A stretch of DNA of 64,000 nt. It comes from Amycolatopsis sp. NBC_01488 (GTDB taxonomy: Bacteria; Actinomycetota; Actinomycetes; Mycobacteriales; Pseudonocardiaceae). Both the position numbers and the translations under genes were made by a program. The notes under the pieces were generated by a model. That model ran no database searches. It was not told the origin of the DNA and was given only the letters and a program-made list of their open reading frames with translations. Shown piece after piece: positions 32,336 through 40,992 of this stretch. The DNA is taken from positions 9,272,501-9,336,500 of the forward strand of contig NZ_CP109434.1 of NCBI RefSeq assembly GCF_036227105.1, in the 5' to 3' direction. The stretch's first letter is position 1; every line of letters begins with the position of its first letter.

Positions 32336-33427
32336 ATGAACGCGCCCGTTTCCGACGCCGATCTGCCCGCCCACGTCGAGCGCGCGCTGGCCGGGTTCCT
32401 CGGCCGGGCGAGCGCCGAGATCGTGGAGACGGAGCCGACCGTCGCGGCCGGGATCGACGCGCTGAGCGGGTTCGTGCTGACCGGCGGCAAGCGCTTGCGC
32501 CCGACGTTCGCGTGGTGGGGCTGGCGCGGCGCGGGCGGCGACCCGGCGGGCCCGGCCGCCGAGGGCGTGCTGCAGGCGGTCTCCAGCCTCGAGCTGATCC
32601 AGGCGTGCGCGCTGATCCACGACGACCTGATCGACTCCTCCGACTCCCGCCGCGGCTTCCCGACGGTGCACATCGCCGGCGCGAAGCTGCACGCCGACCG
32701 CGGCTGGCTCGGCTCCCCCGCGACGTTCGGCCTGGCCACCGCGGTGCTGGTCGGCGACCTGGCGCTGGCCTGGGCAGACGACATGTTCGCCGACGCGCCG
32801 CTGCCCGCGGAGACCCTCGCCGCCGCCCGCCCCGCGTGGCGCGCGATGCGCACCGAGGTGCTCGCCGGGCAGTACCTCGACGTCCGCACGCAGGCCACCG
32901 GTGACGCCTCCGTCGAGGCCGCACTGAAGATCGACCGGCTCAAGACCGCCGCCTACACCGTGCAGCGGCCGCTGCACCTGGGCGCCGCGCTCGGCGGGGC
33001 CTCGCCCGAGCTGATCGCCACGCTGCTCGAGTTCGGCGGCGAAGTCGGCGTCGCGTTCCAGCTGCGCGACGACCTGCTGGGCGTGTTCGGCGACCCGTCG
33101 GTCACCGGCAAGCCCGCCGGCGACGACCTGCGCGAGGGCAAGCGCACGCTGCTCGCCGCGCTCGGCCTGCAACTCGCCGCGGAAAAGGGCGAGACCGCCG
33201 CGGCCACCGTGATCGCCGACGCGATCGGCGACGCGGACCTCTCCGACGAGGGCGTCGAGACCGTCCGGATGGCGCTGCGGCAGGTCGGCGCGGTCGACGC
33301 GGTCGAGCGGCGGATCGACGAGCTGACCACCGCGGCGATGGCTGCCCTCGAGCGCGCGCACCTGGCCGAGCCCGCGCCGGCGGCGCTGACCGGGCTGGTC
33401 GTCAAGGCCACCCAGCGGACGTACTGA
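32336..33427 (+). CDS. crtE: Geranylgeranyl diphosphate synthase (polyprenyl synthetase)
   Basis: A 363-residue trans-isoprenyl diphosphate synthase. GKRLRP is at residues 51-56; the first aspartate-rich motif DDLID at 96-100 and the second RDDLLG around 244-249, both binding magnesium-diphosphate. The residues before the first motif (LIQACALIH) are of the long-chain C20 type. It heads the crtE-crtI-crtB operon and so supplies GGPP for phytoene. One base separates it from crtI. The upstream 60 bp contain a GAGGATGG ribosome site. Confidence 0.88.
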   Translation: MNAPVSDADLPAHVERALAGFLGRASAEIVETEPTVAAGIDALSGFVLTGGKRLRPTFAWWGWRGAGGDPAGPAAEGVLQAVSSLELIQACALIHDDLIDSSDSRRGFPTVHIAGAKLHADRGWLGSPATFGLATAVLVGDLALAWADDMFADAPLPAETLAAARPAWRAMRTEVLAGQYLDVRTQATGDASVEAALKIDRLKTAAYTVQRPLHLGAALGGASPELIATLLEFGGEVGVAFQLRDDLLGVFGDPSVTGKPAGDDLREGKRTLLAALGLQLAAEKGETAAATVIADAIGDADLSDEGVETVRMALRQVGAVDAVERRIDELTTAAMAALERAHLAEPAPAALTGLVVKATQRTY

Positions 33428-33428
33428 C

Positions 33429-34901
33429 GTGCGCACGATCGACGGGCCGGCCGACCACGTCGTCGTGATCGGCGCCGGGCTGGCCGGCCTTTCGGCGACC
33501 CTGCACCTGCTCGGCGCGGGACGGCGCGTCACGCTGCTGGAGCAGGCGGACACCCCGGGCGGCCGGACGGGCCAGCAGAGCTTCGACGGCAACGCCGTGG
33601 ACACCGGCGCGAGCGTGCTGACCATGCCGGAGCTGCTGGAAGAGGCGTTCGCCGCGGTCGGCGAGCCACTCGCCAAGAACCTGCGCCTGACCCGGCTCGA
33701 CCCGGCGTACCGGGCGCGCTTCGCCGACGGCTCCGAGCTGGCCCTGCACACCGACGGCGAGGCGATGGAGGCTGAGATCCGCGCCTTCGCCGGCGCCCGC
33801 GAGGCGGTCGGCTACCGGGCGCTGCGGCGCTGGCTGTCCGAGCTGTACGCCGCGCAGAAGGACCGGTTCATCGGGGCGAACTTCGACTCGCCGCTCGACC
33901 TGGCCCGCCCCGAGCTGGCGAAGCTCGCCGCGCTCGGCGGGTTCGGCAGGCTGGGCCCGCGCGTCGCCCGCTACCTGCTCGACGAGCGCGTCCGGCGGCT
34001 GTTCACGTTCCAGGCGCTCTACGCCGGTCTCGACCCGGTGAGCGCGATCGGCGCGTACGGCGTCATCTCGTACATGGACACCGTCGGCGGCGTCTACTAC
34101 CCCGAGGGCGGGATGGGCGAGATCGGCCGGGCGATGACCGGCGCGGCGGCCCGGGCGGGCGCGGACGTGCGGTTCGGCACCGAAGCCGCGTGGCTCGAGC
34201 GGGTGTCCTCGCGGGTGCGGGCGGTCCGGACGCGCTCGGGCGAGCGGATCGCCTGCGACGCCGTCGTCCTCGCCACCGAGCTGACCGCGGCCTACCGGCT
34301 CGTCGGCGCGCGGCCGCGGCGCGTCGTGCCGCTGCGGTACTCGCCGTCCGCCGTCGTGCTGCACGGCCGGACGACGCGGGCGTGGGACCTCGGGCACCAC
34401 ACGATCTACTTCGGCGGCGCCTGGGAGCGGACGTTCGCGGAGATCATCCGCGAAGGCAAGCTCATGAGCGACCCGTCGCTGCTGGTCACGCGCCCGACGG
34501 CGACGGACCCGGGGCTGGCCGGGCGCGGCGGCGAGATCGTCTCGGTCCTCGCGCCCGCACCGAACCTGCGTCGCGGGCCGATCGACTGGGAACGGGTACG
34601 CGGGCCGTACCGCGACGAGCTCCTGCGCACGCTCGAGGCACGCGGGCTGACCGGGTTCGGCGACGAGTTCACCGTCGACGAGACGATCACCCCGGCGGAC
34701 TGGGCGGCGCGCGGGCTCGCCGCCGGGACGCCGTTCTCGCTGGCGCACACGTTCGCGCAGACCGGCCCGTTCCGGCCGGCGAACCTGGTGCGCGCGGCGG
34801 GCAACGTGGTGCTCGCCGGCTGCGGCACGACGCCGGGTGTCGGCATCCCGCCCGTGCTCATCTCCGGACGACTGGCAGCGGAAAGGATCACCGGCCGGTG
34901 A
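33429..34901 (+). CDS. crtI: Phytoene desaturase
   Basis: A 490-residue CrtI-type FAD-dependent desaturase/isomerase that converts phytoene to lycopene. The N-terminal dinucleotide fold VVVIGAGLAGLSATLHL and the GGRTGQ segment bind FAD; the C-terminal GNVVLAGCGTTPGVGIPPVLISG is the matching carotenoid-desaturase signature. GTG start, one base after crtE; overlaps crtB as GTGA. Number of desaturation steps is not readable, but with only crtE, I and B present the expected end product of this operon is lycopene or an intermediate. Confidence 0.9.
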   Translation: MRTIDGPADHVVVIGAGLAGLSATLHLLGAGRRVTLLEQADTPGGRTGQQSFDGNAVDTGASVLTMPELLEEAFAAVGEPLAKNLRLTRLDPAYRARFADGSELALHTDGEAMEAEIRAFAGAREAVGYRALRRWLSELYAAQKDRFIGANFDSPLDLARPELAKLAALGGFGRLGPRVARYLLDERVRRLFTFQALYAGLDPVSAIGAYGVISYMDTVGGVYYPEGGMGEIGRAMTGAAARAGADVRFGTEAAWLERVSSRVRAVRTRSGERIACDAVVLATELTAAYRLVGARPRRVVPLRYSPSAVVLHGRTTRAWDLGHHTIYFGGAWERTFAEIIREGKLMSDPSLLVTRPTATDPGLAGRGGEIVSVLAPAPNLRRGPIDWERVRGPYRDELLRTLEARGLTGFGDEFTVDETITPADWAARGLAAGTPFSLAHTFAQTGPFRPANLVRAAGNVVLAGCGTTPGVGIPPVLISGRLAAERITGR

Positions 34902-35824
34902 ACGAACTCGACGCCGCGGGCATCCTCGCGCCGGACCTGCGGGCCGCCTACACGGAGTGCCGCCGCATCAACGCCCACCACGGGCGCACGTTCTTCCTGG
35001 CCACCCGGCTGCTGCCGGCGCGGGCCCGGCCCGCGGCGCACACGCTCTACGGGTTCGCGCGGATGGCCGACGAACTGGTCGACAACCCCGCGCCCGGCAG
35101 CGATCCGGCGTCCGAGCTGGACCGCGTCGGGGCGATGGTCGACGTCGTCTTCGACGGCGGGACCCCGGACGATCCGGTGCTCGTGGCGCTGGCCGACACC
35201 GTGCGGCGCTACGGCATCGACCGGGGCCTGTTCGACGCGTTCCTGAAGTCGATGCGGATGGACCTGGCGCCGGTCGAGTACCGGACGTTCGCCGAGCTGG
35301 GTGAGTACATGTACGGCTCGGCCGCGGTGATCGGGCTGCAGATGCTGCCGGTGTTCGGCACGGTGGGGCCGCTCGCCGACGCCACGCCGGGGGCGATCGC
35401 GCTCGGTGAGGCGTTCCAGCTGACGAATTTCCTGCGCGACGTCGGCGAAGACCTCGACCGCGGCCGGCTGTACCTGCCGACGCGGGAGCTGGCCGCCTTC
35501 GGCGTCACCCGGGAGCTGCTCGAGGAGCGACGGCCGGAGCCGCGGATCCGCGCGGCACTGGCGTACTTCGTCGCGCGGACGCGGGCGGTGTACCGGCGGG
35601 CCGAAGCCGGGGTCGCGTCGCTGCGGCCGGAAGCGCGGCCGTGCGTGCGGACGGCGTTGACGCTGTACGAAGGGATCTTGGACGAGATCGTCGCGCTGGA
35701 CTACGACATCCTGACCCGGCGCGCGGTGGTGCCGAACTCGCGCAGGCTGGTGGTCGCGCTACCCCCCTTGGCCACGGTGTGGGCGCGCGAGACGTTCCGG
35801 GGCGGTCGTAGGCTGCGATCATGA
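34898..35824 (+). CDS. crtB: Phytoene synthase
   Basis: A 308-residue squalene/phytoene synthase joining two GGPP molecules to phytoene. The first aspartate motif is DELVDNP near residue 61 and the second is NFLRDVGEDLDRGR near residue 180, both standard; YLP follows. It overlaps crtI (GTGA) at the start and the LLM oxidoreductase (ATGA) at the end. No lycopene cyclase follows, unlike in many carotenoid clusters. Confidence 0.92.
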   Translation: MNELDAAGILAPDLRAAYTECRRINAHHGRTFFLATRLLPARARPAAHTLYGFARMADELVDNPAPGSDPASELDRVGAMVDVVFDGGTPDDPVLVALADTVRRYGIDRGLFDAFLKSMRMDLAPVEYRTFAELGEYMYGSAAVIGLQMLPVFGTVGPLADATPGAIALGEAFQLTNFLRDVGEDLDRGRLYLPTRELAAFGVTRELLEERRPEPRIRAALAYFVARTRAVYRRAEAGVASLRPEARPCVRTALTLYEGILDEIVALDYDILTRRAVVPNSRRLVVALPPLATVWARETFRGGRRLRS

Positions 35825-36600
35825 CCGAACGACGCATCCGGATCGGCCTGCAGCTCCAGCCGCAGCACGCCGACTACGACACCATCCGGCGCACCGCCTC
35901 GGCCGCCGAGGACCTCGGTGCCGACATCGTCTTCAACTGGGACCACTTCTACCCGCTGTACGGCGAGCCCGAGGGCAAGCACTTCGAGTGCTGGACCATG
36001 CTCGGCGCGTGGGCGGAGTCGACGTCGCGGGTGGAGATCGGCGCGCTGGTGACCTGCAACAGCTACCGCAACCCCGAGCTGCTGGCCGACATGGCCCGCA
36101 CGGTCGACCACATCTCCGGCGGCCGGCTCATCCTCGGCATCGGCTCCGGCTGGTTCGAGAAGGACTACGACGAGTACGGCTACGAGTTCGGCACCGCCGG
36201 CGGCCGCCTCGACGACCTGGCCGAGTCGCTGCCGCGCATCGAGTCGCGCCTCGGCAAGCTGAACCCGGCGCCGACGCGCAAGATCCCGGTTCTCATCGGC
36301 GGCGGCGGTGAGAAGAAGACGCTGAAGCTGGTGGCCAAGCACGGCGACATCTGGCACGGCTTCGGCGACCCGGAGGTCGTCGAGCGCAAGGTGAAGATCC
36401 TCGACCAGCACTGCGCGGACGTCGGCCGCGACCCGGCGGAGATCGAGCGGTCGTGCGGCGTCCAGGGCGAGCCGGACGAGCTGGGCCCGAAGCTCCTGAG
36501 CCTGGGCGTCACCACGTTCACGGTCGGCGTGGGCGGCCCGGACTACGACCTGGGCGCGCTCGAGAAGTGGCTCGCCTGGCGCGAGAAGACCAACGCCTGA
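35821..36600 (+). CDS. LLM class F420-dependent oxidoreductase
   Basis: A 259-residue luciferase-like monooxygenase-fold protein of the type using coenzyme F420 in actinomycetes. Typical features: the N-terminal IGLQLQPQ strand, ADIVFNWDHFYPLYG with the F420-contacting aspartate-histidine pair, ALVTCNSYRNPELLADMARTVD and the GRLILGIGSGWFEKDYDEYG loop, then IPVLIGGGG. It is coupled to crtB by an ATGA overlap, so a role in carotenoid modification or in protecting the pathway is possible, though simple co-location cannot be excluded. Its stop is 4 bases from that of the convergent CGNR gene. Confidence 0.82.
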   Translation: MTERRIRIGLQLQPQHADYDTIRRTASAAEDLGADIVFNWDHFYPLYGEPEGKHFECWTMLGAWAESTSRVEIGALVTCNSYRNPELLADMARTVDHISGGRLILGIGSGWFEKDYDEYGYEFGTAGGRLDDLAESLPRIESRLGKLNPAPTRKIPVLIGGGGEKKTLKLVAKHGDIWHGFGDPEVVERKVKILDQHCADVGRDPAEIERSCGVQGEPDELGPKLLSLGVTTFTVGVGGPDYDLGALEKWLAWREKTNA

Positions 36601-36604
36601 CGCG

Positions 36605-37123
36605 CTACTTTTGCGCCCGGTGCGCGGCGACTCGTTCCCGCGTCGCGCACCGGGACGAGCAAAACCGTCGCGGACTGCCGCCGCCGGTGTGGGCGAACGG
36701 CTTCCCGCACGACGGTGACGCGCACAGCCCGCCCGGCACGTCCTGCCGCTCCGCCAGCAGCGCCGCCAGCCCCAGCGCCGACGACGTCACCAGCCACGCT
36801 CCCCACGGGCCGTCGTCGGCCGCGTCGAGGTGCAGGTGCCAGCCGTAGCCCTCTTCGTGGTCCGTCAGGCGCGGTGGGCCCGCGTACGCCGCGAACAACG
36901 CGTTGAGCACCGAAGCCGCCGAAGCGACGTCAGGCGCCGCGAACACTTCGCGCAGCGAAACCGCCGCCGCCCGCAGCTCGGCGATGTCCGAAGGCGAGAG
37001 GTGGACGTCCGGCTCGCCGTGTGCGCGCAAGACGCGAACGACCGCCGAAGGATCGGCGTCGGAAAGCAAGACATCCAGCAGGTCGACCGCGCGCTGCACG
37101 GAATCCCGGTGCGGAAGGGTCAT
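36605..37123 (-). CDS. CGNR zinc finger protein (ABATE-type regulator)
   Basis: A 172-residue protein with an N-terminal helical stress-sensing (ABATE/DUF1470) domain and a C-terminal CGNR zinc finger: CASPSCGKPFAHTGGG, then RRFCSSRCATRERVAAHRA, in which two CxxxxC pairs bind zinc and the basic tail binds DNA. Such proteins are stress-related transcription regulators. The ATG at 37123 has a TACAGT -10 element five bases upstream, so it is probably leaderless. It is divergent from an MFS exporter, with only 22 bp between the starts, and probably controls it. Confidence 0.82.
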   Translation of the reverse strand: MTLPHRDSVQRAVDLLDVLLSDADPSAVVRVLRAHGEPDVHLSPSDIAELRAAAVSLREVFAAPDVASAASVLNALFAAYAGPPRLTDHEEGYGWHLHLDAADDGPWGAWLVTSSALGLAALLAERQDVPGGLCASPSCGKPFAHTGGGSPRRFCSSRCATRERVAAHRAQK

Positions 37124-37128
37124 ACTCC

Positions 37129-37160
37129 ACTGTAACGTCTTGCCCATGATAAGGCGTTAC
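37129..37160. promoter_or_regulatory. Interlocked divergent promoter with GTAACG/CGTTAC palindrome
   Basis: TACAGT on the minus strand (37134-37129) and TAACGT on the plus strand (37133-37138) share bases and point away from each other, each 5-7 bases from its start codon. An inverted repeat GTAACG (37132-37137) and CGTTAC (37155-37160) spans the MFS start. The CGNR protein is the obvious candidate to bind it. Confidence 0.5.
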
Positions 37161-38618
37161 CTGGTCGGGGCGACGCTCGCGCGGACCGGCGACGAGCTGT
37201 CCGGGCCCGCCCTCCTCCTGCTGGGCCTGCGCGAAGGCCCGCACGCCGGTTCCGCGCTGCTCGCCGGCCTGACCGCCGCCGCGGCGGTGGGCGGGCCCGT
37301 CTTCGGGGCCTTTCTCGACCGCAGCCCCGCACCCGGACGGCTGCTGGCGACCGCCCTGGCCGGGTACGCGGGCGGGATCGCGATCATCACCGCCCTCTTC
37401 GGCCACCTGCCGCTCGAAGCCGTGGTCGCCGGAGCGGTCGTGACCGGCCTGCTGAACCCCGCCATCGCGGGCGGCTGGACCGCTCAGCTGCCCGCGGTCG
37501 CCGGGCCGAAGACCCAGCAGGCCAGCCGGCTCGACGCGCTGACGTTCACCGCCGCCGCGCTGGCCGGTCCCGGGCTCGCGGGACTCCTCGGCGGCCCGGC
37601 CGGGCTCGTGGCGGCCGTCGCGCTGGTCGCCACCGCGGTCCCGGTGGCGTGGACCCTCCCCCGACGGAAACCCACCACCAGGACGGGGCTCAAGGACGGC
37701 TTCACGGTTCTCGTCCGCAACGCGCCGCTGAGGCGGGCCACCATCGCGTCGACGATCTCCTGCGCGGGAATCGGTATGGTCACCGTCTGTTACCCCATGC
37801 TCGGCGCGGCCCACCTGCGCGGCCCGGCGGACGGCGCGCTGCTGCTGACCGTCCTCGCCGTCGCGTCGCTGCTCGCCAACGCGGTCTTCGCGAAGAAGCC
37901 GCTGCCGTGGGCGCCGGACCGGATCGTCGGGCTGAGCACGCTCGTCCTGGCCGTGAGCGCCGCGCTGGCCGCGGTCGCCGACGGCGTCACGCTGCTGGTC
38001 GTGGCCGCGGCAGTCGCCGGGTTCGGCGAAGGACCGCAGCTCACGGCGTTGTTCGCGATCCGCCACCGCGAAGCGCCGGCGCGGGTCCGGGCGCAGGTGT
38101 TCACGACGGCGGCGAGCGTGAAGATCACCGGCCTGGCGGCCGGCGCGGCCTTGGCGGGCCCGCTCGCGGCGTGGTCGCTCCCGGCCTGCCTGCTGACCGC
38201 GGCGGCCGTGCAGCTCGCCGCGGCGATCAGCGGTTCGAGCCGGTCAGAACGCCATCGCCTGCGCGCGCCGCTTCACCTCGGTGCCGTGGCTGGTGCGCAG
38301 GGCGTTGATCGGGGTGCTGCCCGGCAGGCTCTCGTCGGTCTCGAAGAGCCACCGCAGCATCTCCGTCCGGGAGAAGCCGGAGTCGGCGAGCACCGTGATC
38401 GTCCCGGCCAGCCCCTTCACGACCCCGTCCTTGACGAAGAAGGCGCTGGGCACGCACAGGTCGCCGTCGCGCTTGAAGGCGATCAGCTGCCCGTCGCGCA
38501 GCATCTGACGGACCTTGTTGGCCGAGGTCCCGAGGACGTTCGCCACCTCGCCCAGCGGGAGGACCGCGATGGCGGTGTCGAGGACGTCGTCGGCGACAGG
38601 AATCCCACTCACAGGTGA
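37146..38618 (+). CDS. MFS transporter with anomalous C-terminal tail
   Basis: A 490-residue reading frame. The first 365 or so residues form a small MFS exporter with about twelve hydrophobic helices (ATLARTGDELSGPALLLLGL at the start; a KITGLAAGAALAGPLAAWSL helix near the end). After residue 366 the frame continues for 124 hydrophilic, histidine/arginine-rich residues that lie antisense to the Rv2175c-like gene (38244-38612) and look like shadow translation. Either the protein really has this tail or a natural stop has been lost by mutation or sequencing error. Substrate unknown; divergent CGNR regulator suggests stress-induced efflux. Probably leaderless. Confidence 0.7.
   Translation: MIRRYLVGATLARTGDELSGPALLLLGLREGPHAGSALLAGLTAAAAVGGPVFGAFLDRSPAPGRLLATALAGYAGGIAIITALFGHLPLEAVVAGAVVTGLLNPAIAGGWTAQLPAVAGPKTQQASRLDALTFTAAALAGPGLAGLLGGPAGLVAAVALVATAVPVAWTLPRRKPTTRTGLKDGFTVLVRNAPLRRATIASTISCAGIGMVTVCYPMLGAAHLRGPADGALLLTVLAVASLLANAVFAKKPLPWAPDRIVGLSTLVLAVSAALAAVADGVTLLVVAAAVAGFGEGPQLTALFAIRHREAPARVRAQVFTTAASVKITGLAAGAALAGPLAAWSLPACLLTAAAVQLAAAISGSSRSERHRLRAPLHLGAVAGAQGVDRGAARQALVGLEEPPQHLRPGEAGVGEHRDRPGQPLHDPVLDEEGAGHAQVAVALEGDQLPVAQHLTDLVGRGPEDVRHLAQREDRDGGVEDVVGDRNPTHR
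38244..38612 (-). CDS. Rv2175c family DNA-binding protein
   Basis: A 122-residue winged helix-turn-helix protein like Rv2175c of M. tuberculosis, a DNA-binding substrate of the kinase PknL. HTH residues about 10-35 (LPLGEVANVLGTSANKVRQM) are followed by the DGQLIAFKRDGDL wing and the C-terminal helices (FSRTEMLRWLF). The kinase gene lies divergently next to it, as in mycobacteria. GTG at 38612 is chosen because family members begin SGIPVADD. Its coding strand overlaps the tail of the MFS frame over its whole length. Confidence 0.83.
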   Translation of the reverse strand: MSGIPVADDVLDTAIAVLPLGEVANVLGTSANKVRQMLRDGQLIAFKRDGDLCVPSAFFVKDGVVKGLAGTITVLADSGFSRTEMLRWLFETDESLPGSTPINALRTSHGTEVKRRAQAMAF

Positions 38619-38701
38619 CACTCTGCCACATTCCGCACTCACCCCCGCTAGTGCGCACGGGTGACCCGCGAGGTCTCCTCCACCAACCGTGTGCGGTTCC
38701 G

Positions 38702-38707
38702 TACGAT
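38702..38707 (+). promoter_or_regulatory. -10 element of the kinase gene, probable leaderless start
   Basis: TACGAT followed by eight bases and the kinase GTG at 38716. No ribosome binding site is present before the GTG, so the transcript may begin at the start codon. No clear -35. Confidence 0.45.
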
Positions 38708-38715
38708 CCATACTC

Positions 38716-40731
38716 GTGACTCGCACCCAACCCAGCCTGGCCGGCACGCTCCTCGAGCGCCGCTACCGGGTGGACCGGCTGCTCGCCCACGGGGGGATGT
38801 CTTCCGTCTACCGGGGGACGGACACCCGGCTGGACCGTCCGGTCGCGATCAAGATCATGGACCCGCGCTTCGCCGACGACCGGTCGTTCGTGGACCGGTT
38901 CGTGCGCGAGGCGCAGTCGGCGGCGCAACTGCATCACCCGAACGTGGTGGCAGTGCACGACCAGGGCTTCGACCTGCCCCAGGGCGCGGAGTCCGGCCTC
39001 GCCTTCCTGGTGATGGAGCTGGTGGACGGCGGCACGCTGCGCGACCTGCTGGACGACCAGGGCCCCCTGGACGTCGCGCTCGCGCTGAGCGTCGCCGAGC
39101 CGGTGCTCTCGGCGCTGGCCGCCGCGCACCGCGCCGGGCTGGTGCACCGGGACGTCAAGCCGGAGAACGTGCTGATCGGCCGGTCCGGGCCGCACACCGG
39201 CGGCGTCGTGAAGGTCGCCGACTTCGGCCTCGTGCGGGCCGTGGCGAGCGCGGGCACGACCAGCTCGAGCGTCATCCTCGGCACGGTCGCCTACCTGTCG
39301 CCGGAGCAGGTCGAGACCGGCGCGGCGTCCGCGCGCGGCGACGTCTACTCGGCGGGCATCCTGCTCTACGAGATGCTGACCGGGCAGGTGCCCTACACCG
39401 GCGACACCGCGATCTCGGTGGCCTACCGGCACGTGAACGACGACGTCCCGCGGCCGAGCGAGCTGCGCCCGGACCTGCCGCCCGCGCTGGACGAGCTGAT
39501 CATCCGCGCGACCCGGCGCGACCCGGAGCTGCGGCCCGCCGACGCCGGGGAGTTCCTGACCGAGCTGACCGCGGTGCGCGCGCAGCTGGGCCTGCTGCCG
39601 GTGACCGTGCCGGTCCCGGTCTCGCACGGCCAGGGCGACCTCGCCGACACCGAGCGCACGCTGCCGCGGATCCCGCTGGTGCCCGACACCCAGCAGACGA
39701 TGCCGGTGCACCGCCCCAACGCGACGCGGGCGCTGAGCCACCCCGGTACCCCGCCCCCGGGCATCACCCAGCAGATCCCGCCGGTGGCCCGGCGCCGGGG
39801 CGAGCGGGCGCCGGAGAAGCCGAAGGACAACCGGAAGCGGATCGCCGTCATCGCCGCGGCGGTGCTGCTGTTCGGCGGCCTGATCACGGCGTTCGTCTTC
39901 ATGCTCACCGACACCGGCGGCGCCAAGACGGCGACCGTGCCGCACCTCGTCGGGCTGAACCAGGCCGCGGCGGGCGACGCGCTGCGCGCGGTGAAGCTGA
40001 ACCCGCAGTTCAGCCAGCAGTACGACAACTCGGTGCCGTCGAACACCGTGCTGCGTGCCGAGCCCGCCGAGGGCACGCCGCTGGCGCCGAACTCGACGGT
40101 GTCGGTCGTGCTGTCGAAGGGCCGCCCGATCGTGCCGGACGTCCGGCCGGGCACCGCGCTGCCCGACGCCGAGCAGGCGATCAAGACCGCCCAGCTGACC
40201 CCGGTGCGCGGCACCGACGACTTCGACTCCGACGTCCCGCAGGGCGCGGTGATCCGCACCGAGCCGTCCGCGGGCAGCCAGCTGAACATCGGCGGCCAGG
40301 TCACGATCATCGTGTCGAAGGGGCCGATCCCGCTGCCGCCGGTCCCGGACGTCACCGGGCGGAGCAAGGACGACGCGTTCCAGCTGCTGCAGCAGGCCGG
40401 GTTCGAGCCGTTCCAGGCGGGCGAGGAGTTCACCCAGAACGTCCCGGGCGGGGCCGTCACCCGGACCGACCCGCCGGCCAACGCGCAGGCGAAGGAAAAG
40501 CGGATCGGCGTCTTCGTCAACAACGCCGTGCAGGTGCCGGACGTGCGGTTCCGCTCGTTCGACGACGCGCAGAAGATCCTCGAGCAGGCCGGGCTGAAGG
40601 CCGACCGCGACGGCAAGGGCGGCGGCCGCGGCGGGGGCGGCGGGTTCGACTTCGTCTTCCAGCAGGACCCGCAGCCGGGCACGTTCGTGGCGAAGGGCAG
40701 CAAGGTCAAGCTGAAGGGCTTCGGGGGATGA
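38716..40731 (+). CDS. pknL: Ser/Thr protein kinase with four PASTA domains (PknL-like)
   Basis: A 671-residue transmembrane eukaryotic-type kinase. Kinase domain residues 14-275: glycine loop LAHGGMSSVYRG, ATP lysine K46, catalytic HRDVKPEN with H144 and D146, DFG aspartate D169, and YLSPEQ. A Pro-rich juxtamembrane region holds several TQQ/TRA motifs, then a basic stretch and one membrane helix (376-398). Outside are four PASTA repeats, each opening with a VP(D/H) motif (VPHLVGL, VPDVRPG, VPDVTGR, VPDVRFR), which sense muropeptides in PknB. M. tuberculosis PknL lacks PASTA domains, but the Rv2175c neighbour supports this as its counterpart. It overlaps the NfeD-like gene (ATGA). Confidence 0.88.
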   Translation: MTRTQPSLAGTLLERRYRVDRLLAHGGMSSVYRGTDTRLDRPVAIKIMDPRFADDRSFVDRFVREAQSAAQLHHPNVVAVHDQGFDLPQGAESGLAFLVMELVDGGTLRDLLDDQGPLDVALALSVAEPVLSALAAAHRAGLVHRDVKPENVLIGRSGPHTGGVVKVADFGLVRAVASAGTTSSSVILGTVAYLSPEQVETGAASARGDVYSAGILLYEMLTGQVPYTGDTAISVAYRHVNDDVPRPSELRPDLPPALDELIIRATRRDPELRPADAGEFLTELTAVRAQLGLLPVTVPVPVSHGQGDLADTERTLPRIPLVPDTQQTMPVHRPNATRALSHPGTPPPGITQQIPPVARRRGERAPEKPKDNRKRIAVIAAAVLLFGGLITAFVFMLTDTGGAKTATVPHLVGLNQAAAGDALRAVKLNPQFSQQYDNSVPSNTVLRAEPAEGTPLAPNSTVSVVLSKGRPIVPDVRPGTALPDAEQAIKTAQLTPVRGTDDFDSDVPQGAVIRTEPSAGSQLNIGGQVTIIVSKGPIPLPPVPDVTGRSKDDAFQLLQQAGFEPFQAGEEFTQNVPGGAVTRTDPPANAQAKEKRIGVFVNNAVQVPDVRFRSFDDAQKILEQAGLKADRDGKGGGRGGGGGFDFVFQQDPQPGTFVAKGSKVKLKGFGG

Positions 40732-40937
40732 TCGGCAGCCGCGGCCGCGTGACCGGCACGATCGGCCCCGGCCTCATCGGCGAGGTCCTGCTGAACGTCC
40801 GGGGCGGCACGGAGGCGTTCTACGCCTACCCCGCCGACCCGGACGAGACGTTCGGCTCCGGCACCCAGGTGCTCGTGGTCGACTTCGAACCCCCGCGCAC
40901 GGTTTATGTCGAACGGTGGCAACCACTGAGCCGCTGA
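40728..40937 (+). CDS. Short NfeD-like OB-fold protein
   Basis: A 69-residue soluble protein: GRVTGTIGPGLIGEVLLNVRGGTEAFYAY then SGTQVLVVDFEPPRTVYVERW, a five-strand OB-fold pattern like the C-terminal domain of NfeD. Short NfeD proteins commonly precede flotillin genes, as here (55 bp). It overlaps the kinase stop by ATGA, so kinase, NfeD-like protein and flotillin form one transcript. It has no membrane helix. Function in flotillin assembly is inferred from that pairing. Confidence 0.65.
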   Translation: MIGSRGRVTGTIGPGLIGEVLLNVRGGTEAFYAYPADPDETFGSGTQVLVVDFEPPRTVYVERWQPLSR

Positions 40938-40992
40938 CGGCGTCGAAGAGGCACCAACGCACCCACAACAGAAAAGCGAGGGGGTCGGTGCC

